Origin: Pseudomonas umsongensis | GTDB lineage: Bacteria; Pseudomonadota; Gammaproteobacteria; Pseudomonadales; Pseudomonadaceae | Reading direction: 5' to 3' | Length of the DNA: 64,000 bases | Assembly (NCBI RefSeq): GCF_002236105.1 | Contig: NZ_NIWU01000008.1 | Span: forward strand, 62,001 to 126,000 | Shown: positions 60,619 through 64,000 of the stretch, piece by piece | Layout: the number at the start of each line of letters is the position of its first letter | How positions within the stretch are numbered: position 1 is the first letter of the stretch | Notes under the pieces: model-generated | Told to the model about the DNA's origin: nothing | Database searches by the model: none | Seen by the model: only the letters and a program-made list of their open reading frames with translations | Program-made: the position numbers and the translations under genes

Positions 60619-62100
60619 TCAGGCGATAGCGCCCAACAACTTTTCCCACTCCTTGTTTTCTTTCTTCGACACGCCACCCAGCAGATCGATCGCCTGGCGC
60701 AGGCGGAACCGGGTCAGGTCCGGCCCGAGGATTTCCATCGCATCGAGCACCGACACCGAGCTGGCCTGGCCGGTGATCGCGGCGAACATCAGCGGCATGG
60801 CATCACGCAGCTTCAACTCCAGGGATTCGACCACTGCCTGAATGGTCGCGGTGATGCTGTCCTTCTCCCACTGGCGCAGGCTTTCGAGCTTCCACAGGAT
60901 CAACTGCATCAACTGGCGAACCTGATCGCCCGAGAGCTTCTTCGATTCGAACAGCCTGGCGTCCGGATTCACGCCACCGGCAAAGAAGAATCCGGCCAGC
61001 GGTGCAACCTGGCTGAATGTCTCGACGCGGCCCTGCACGTGCGGCGCGATCTTCATCATGTATTCGGCATTGAATGCCCACTTCTGCACGCGCGCAGCGA
61101 ACTCTTCCACCGGCAGGTCACGCAGCCACTGGCCGTTGAGCCAGGACAGTTTCTCGATGTCGAAAATCGGCCCGCCAAGGGAGACGCGCTTGAGGTCGAA
61201 GTTATCGACCATTTCCTGCAGCGAGAACTTCTCGCGCTCGTCCGGCATCGACCAGCCCATCCGGCCCAGGTAGTTGAGCATTGCTTCGGGCATAAAGCCC
61301 ATGCGCTCGTAGAACGTCACCGAAGTCGGGTTCTTGCGCTTGGACAGCTTGCTCTTGTCCGGGTTACGCAGCAGCGGCATATAGCACAGCTCCGGTTGTT
61401 CCCAGCCGAAGTATTCGTACAAGAGGATCAGTTTCGGCGCTGACGGCAGCCACTCTTCGCCGCGCAATACGTGGGTGATGCCCATCAGATGGTCATCGAC
61501 CACGTTGGCCAGGAAGTACGTCGGCAGGCCGTCGGTCTTCATCAGAACTTGCATGTCCATGCGGTCCCACGGGATTTCAACGTCGCCACGCAGCATGTCC
61601 GGCACTACGCACACGCCTTCGCTCGGGACCTTCATGCGGATCACGTGCGGTTCACCAGCGGCCAGGCGGCGCGCCACTTCTTCCTTGGACAGCAACAGCG
61701 CTCGGCCGTCGTATCGTGGGGTTTCGCCACGGGCCATTTGTTCGGCACGCATCTGGTCCAGCTCTTCGGCGGTGCAGAAGCACGGGAAGGCATGGCCCAT
61801 GTCTACGAGCTGCTGGCAGTACTTCTGATAGATCTCGCCGCGCTCGCTTTGACGATACGGGCCGTGGGGGCCGCCGACGTCCGGGCCTTCGCTCCAGTCG
61901 ATACCCAACCAGCGCAGGGCGTCGAAAATCTGCTGCTCGGACTCGCGGGTCGAACGCAGCTGGTCGGTGTCTTCGATCCGCAGGATGAACTCACCGCCGT
62001 GCTGCTTGGCAAAGCAGTAGTTGAACAATGCGATGTAAGCGGTACCTACGTGGGGGTCCCCGGTAGGCGATGGCGCGATGCGCGTGCGGACGGTGGTCAT
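60619..62100 (-). CDS. gltX: Glutamyl-tRNA synthetase
   Basis: ATG 62100 (MTTVRTRIAPSPTGDPHVGT) gives 493 residues and contains the HIGH-type signature as SPTGDPHVG. The body has FILRIEDTDQLRSTRESEQQ, MKTDGLPTYFLANVVDDHLMG, RGEEWLPSAPKL and the KMSKS-type loop KSKLSKRK at about 250. The C-terminal anticodon-binding domain follows. It charges tRNA-Glu with glutamate. It sits directly upstream of the two tRNA-Glu genes. Confidence 0.96.
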   Translation of the reverse strand: MTTVRTRIAPSPTGDPHVGTAYIALFNYCFAKQHGGEFILRIEDTDQLRSTRESEQQIFDALRWLGIDWSEGPDVGGPHGPYRQSERGEIYQKYCQQLVDMGHAFPCFCTAEELDQMRAEQMARGETPRYDGRALLLSKEEVARRLAAGEPHVIRMKVPSEGVCVVPDMLRGDVEIPWDRMDMQVLMKTDGLPTYFLANVVDDHLMGITHVLRGEEWLPSAPKLILLYEYFGWEQPELCYMPLLRNPDKSKLSKRKNPTSVTFYERMGFMPEAMLNYLGRMGWSMPDEREKFSLQEMVDNFDLKRVSLGGPIFDIEKLSWLNGQWLRDLPVEEFAARVQKWAFNAEYMMKIAPHVQGRVETFSQVAPLAGFFFAGGVNPDARLFESKKLSGDQVRQLMQLILWKLESLRQWEKDSITATIQAVVESLELKLRDAMPLMFAAITGQASSVSVLDAMEILGPDLTRFRLRQAIDLLGGVSKKENKEWEKLLGAIA

Positions 62101-62320
62101 GGCAAGTCTCGAAAAGAAGATCAAACAAAGGGCGAATGGTAACAGGCGACACCCGCCCCGCTCCAGTGAACAGGGCATTTAAGCCAAGTTTGCGTCTACA
62201 ACGCCTGTATGCCGTGGTGAATGGCCGAATATCAGCCGATGGCATTTACCGTTTATCGGCTGTGTGCCAGATTCACCAGCTGATAACTTTCCTTACATAT
62301 TCTCGACTACAGTTTGCCCC

Positions 62321-63409
62321 ATGCCTGCCCAACTCAAGCGTCGCCTGTCCCTCTTCCTGTTGCTTGTCCTGCTGATCGCCGGGGGCTTTTTCGCCCATTG
62401 GTTTTTCAACGGGCGGTTTTATGAAAGCACCGATAACGCCTATGTCCAGGGCGAAATCACCCGCGTGTCGAGCCAGTTGGGGGCGCGCATCGATGAGGTG
62501 TTGGTGCAGGACAACCAGCACGTCGAGAAAGGCCAGTTGCTGATAAGACTCGAAGGCGATGATTTCCGCCTCGCCGTCGACCGCGCCAATGCAACGCTCG
62601 CCACCCGTCAGGCCGAACGCCTGCAAGCCCAGAGCAAACTGACCCAGCAGGCCAGCCTGATTGCCGCCAGCGACGCGCAAGTCGCGTCCAGCCAGGCGAG
62701 CCTGGGCCGTTCACAGATAGACCTGACCCGCGCCGAAACCTTGCGCAAGCCCGGTTATGTCTCGGAAGAACGCGTGACCACGCTCTCGGCCGACAACCAC
62801 ATTGCCCGCTCACAGCTGCTCAAGGCCCAGGCGGACGCCCAGGGCCAGCGCCAGCAAATCAACGCGTTGAGTGCCGAAATCAAACGCCTCGACGCGCAGA
62901 TCGCCAATGCCAGGGCCGACCTGGCCCAGGCCGAGCTGAACCTCTCCCGCAGTGAAATCCATGCACCGATCAGCGGCCTGATCGGCCAGCGTGCCGCGCG
63001 CAATGGCCAATTCGTGCAGGCCGGCGCCTATCTGCTGTCGGTGGTGCCCGATGAAGACATCTGGATTCAGGCCAACTTCAAGGAAACCCAGATTGGCCAC
63101 ATGCAGCCCGGACAGATAGCCGAGCTGACCTTCGACGCCTACGGCGACACGCCGATCGAAGCCCGGGTCGACAGCCTGTTCGCCGCCTCGGGCGCGCAGT
63201 TCAGCCTGTTGCCGCCAGACAATGCCACGGGCAACTTCACCAAAGTCGTGCAACGGATCCCCGTGAAGCTGACCTTCGCCGCCGATAACCCGTTGCGCGG
63301 CAAGATCCGCCCGGGCATGTCGGTGACCGCCAAGGTGAATATCAAGGACGCCCCGGAAGATCTCACCACCAAAGTGAGCAGCAAAGACACACTTGACGAT
63401 GGCCGGTGA
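62321..63409 (+). CDS. emrA: EmrA-type membrane fusion protein
   Basis: ATG 62321 (MPAQLKRRLSLFLLLVLLIA) is preferred over the frame start at 62264; the product is 362 residues. It has one N-terminal membrane helix, then the biotinyl-lipoyl-like STDNAYVQGEITRVSSQLGA. A long helical hairpin spans about 85-210 (LATRQAERLQAQSKLTQQ, ALSAEIKRLDAQIANARADL). The beta part follows with IHAPISGLIGQRAARNGQFV and GKIRPGMSVTAKVNIK. It links an inner-membrane exporter to an outer-membrane channel. The next gene overlaps it by 11 bases. Confidence 0.92.
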   Translation: MPAQLKRRLSLFLLLVLLIAGGFFAHWFFNGRFYESTDNAYVQGEITRVSSQLGARIDEVLVQDNQHVEKGQLLIRLEGDDFRLAVDRANATLATRQAERLQAQSKLTQQASLIAASDAQVASSQASLGRSQIDLTRAETLRKPGYVSEERVTTLSADNHIARSQLLKAQADAQGQRQQINALSAEIKRLDAQIANARADLAQAELNLSRSEIHAPISGLIGQRAARNGQFVQAGAYLLSVVPDEDIWIQANFKETQIGHMQPGQIAELTFDAYGDTPIEARVDSLFAASGAQFSLLPPDNATGNFTKVVQRIPVKLTFAADNPLRGKIRPGMSVTAKVNIKDAPEDLTTKVSSKDTLDDGR

Positions 63410-64000
63410 TCAACTGATTCGCCCGGTCGGGGAACCGACCCGGCGGGACTGGATCGCGGTGATGAGCGTGATGCTCGGCGCCTTCATGGCGGTGCTCGAC
63501 ATTCAGATCACCAATTCATCGCTCAAGGATATTCAGGGGGCGCTGTCAGCCACCCTGGAAGAAGGCTCGTGGATTTCCACCTCGTACCTGGTGGCGGAAA
63601 TCATCATGATCCCGTTGACCGCATGGCTGGTTCAGCTGTTATCAGCGCGACGCCTCGCGGTGTGGGTTTCCCTGGGTTTTCTCGTTGCCTCGCTGCTGTG
63701 CTCCATGGCCTGGAGCCTGGAGAGCATGATCGTCTTTCGTGCACTGCAGGGCTTCACGGGCGGCGCGCTGATTCCGCTGGCCTTCACCCTGACCCTGATC
63801 AAACTTCCCGAACATCACCGCGCCAAAGGCATGGCCATGTTTGCGATGACGGCAACCTTCGCGCCATCGATCGGCCCGACGCTCGGTGGCTGGCTGACGG
63901 AAAACTGGGGCTGGGAATACATTTTCTACATCAACATACCGCCTGGCCTGCTCATGATCGCCGGGCTGATGTACGGCCTGGAAAAGAAAGCGGCCCACTG
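63399..64000 (+). CDS. emrB: DHA2-family MFS drug exporter, N-terminal part (cut by window edge)
   Basis: ATG 63399 begins MAGDQLIRPVGEPTRRDWIA and the frame stays open to the end of the window, giving 200 residues. It has EmrB motifs: MLGAFMAVLDIQITNSSLKDI in helix 1, STSYLVAEIIMIPLTAWL, RALQGFTGGALIPLAF and SIGPTLGGWLTENWGWEYIFYINIP (motif C region). It should be the 14-helix proton-driven exporter working with the fusion protein encoded just upstream. A product of about 500 residues is expected. Confidence 0.92.
   Translation, partial: MAGDQLIRPVGEPTRRDWIAVMSVMLGAFMAVLDIQITNSSLKDIQGALSATLEEGSWISTSYLVAEIIMIPLTAWLVQLLSARRLAVWVSLGFLVASLLCSMAWSLESMIVFRALQGFTGGALIPLAFTLTLIKLPEHHRAKGMAMFAMTATFAPSIGPTLGGWLTENWGWEYIFYINIPPGLLMIAGLMYGLEKKAAH

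Overview
The window is chromosomal DNA of a Pseudomonas, most likely of the P. fluorescens group. The evidence is high-GC coding sequence, GGAGG-type ribosome binding sites, Pseudomonas-type REP/REPIN hairpins (GAGCAGGCTCGCTCCCACA), and a core gene order matching what I remember of P. aeruginosa PAO1 around PA3107-PA3137 (metZ-purF-cvpA-dedD-folC-accD-trpF-truA-fimV-usg-asd-leuB-methyltransferase-leuD-leuC, then ibpA-dusC-thioesterase-hydrolase-tetR-tRNAs-gltX-emrA/B).

Region 1 (1-11463) is an accessory island. Its right end carries three minus-strand genes that I recognise as a gamma-mobile-trio (GMT): a tyrosine recombinase (gmtY), a 1207-residue repeat-rich second recombinase-like protein (gmtZ) and a small partner (gmtX). 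The island ends exactly inside greB: the C-terminal greB codons start at 11464 directly after an island TAA, and the N-terminal half of greB is not in the window. So the element extends past the left edge, or the 5' half of greB is lost. Left of the trio lie cargo-like genes: an XRE regulator with a second HTH, a two-gene operon with a metallophosphoesterase, two unknown proteins, an orphan Phd-type antitoxin, an MvaT/MvaU-family H-NS-like protein, a decayed CBS-domain gene and the tail of an MFS transporter.

Region 2 (11464-24130) is metabolic. It holds a four-gene periplasmic molybdenum hydroxylase operon (Mo subunit, 2Fe-2S subunit, triheme cytochrome c, XdhC), a LysR regulator, and a divergent L-rhamnonate catabolic operon (MFS permease, rhmD, rhmA, aldA) that would convert L-rhamnonate to pyruvate and L-lactate.

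Region 3 (24200-44400) is core: tRNA-Asp x2 and tRNA-Val, then a long minus-strand series of amino-acid, purine, folate, lipid and tRNA-modification genes, with fimV inside it and a divergent LysR next to leuC.

Region 4 (44460-55960) looks lineage-specific: a five-PAS GGDEF/EAL protein, an orphan PAAR protein with a coupled membrane-anchored partner (probable type VI effector and immunity pair), and a six-gene operon related to E. coli ynbABCD that encodes almost all steps of a dedicated glycerophospholipid-like pathway.

Region 5 (55981-64000) returns to core: ibpA with a sigma-32 promoter and ROSE-like RNA thermometer, dusC, a thioesterase, an alpha/beta hydrolase, a TetR regulator, two tRNA-Glu/tRNA-Ala pairs beside gltX, and the start of an emrAB-type efflux operon. 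REPINs are scattered between core genes, and two of them supply the stop codons of neighbouring genes.
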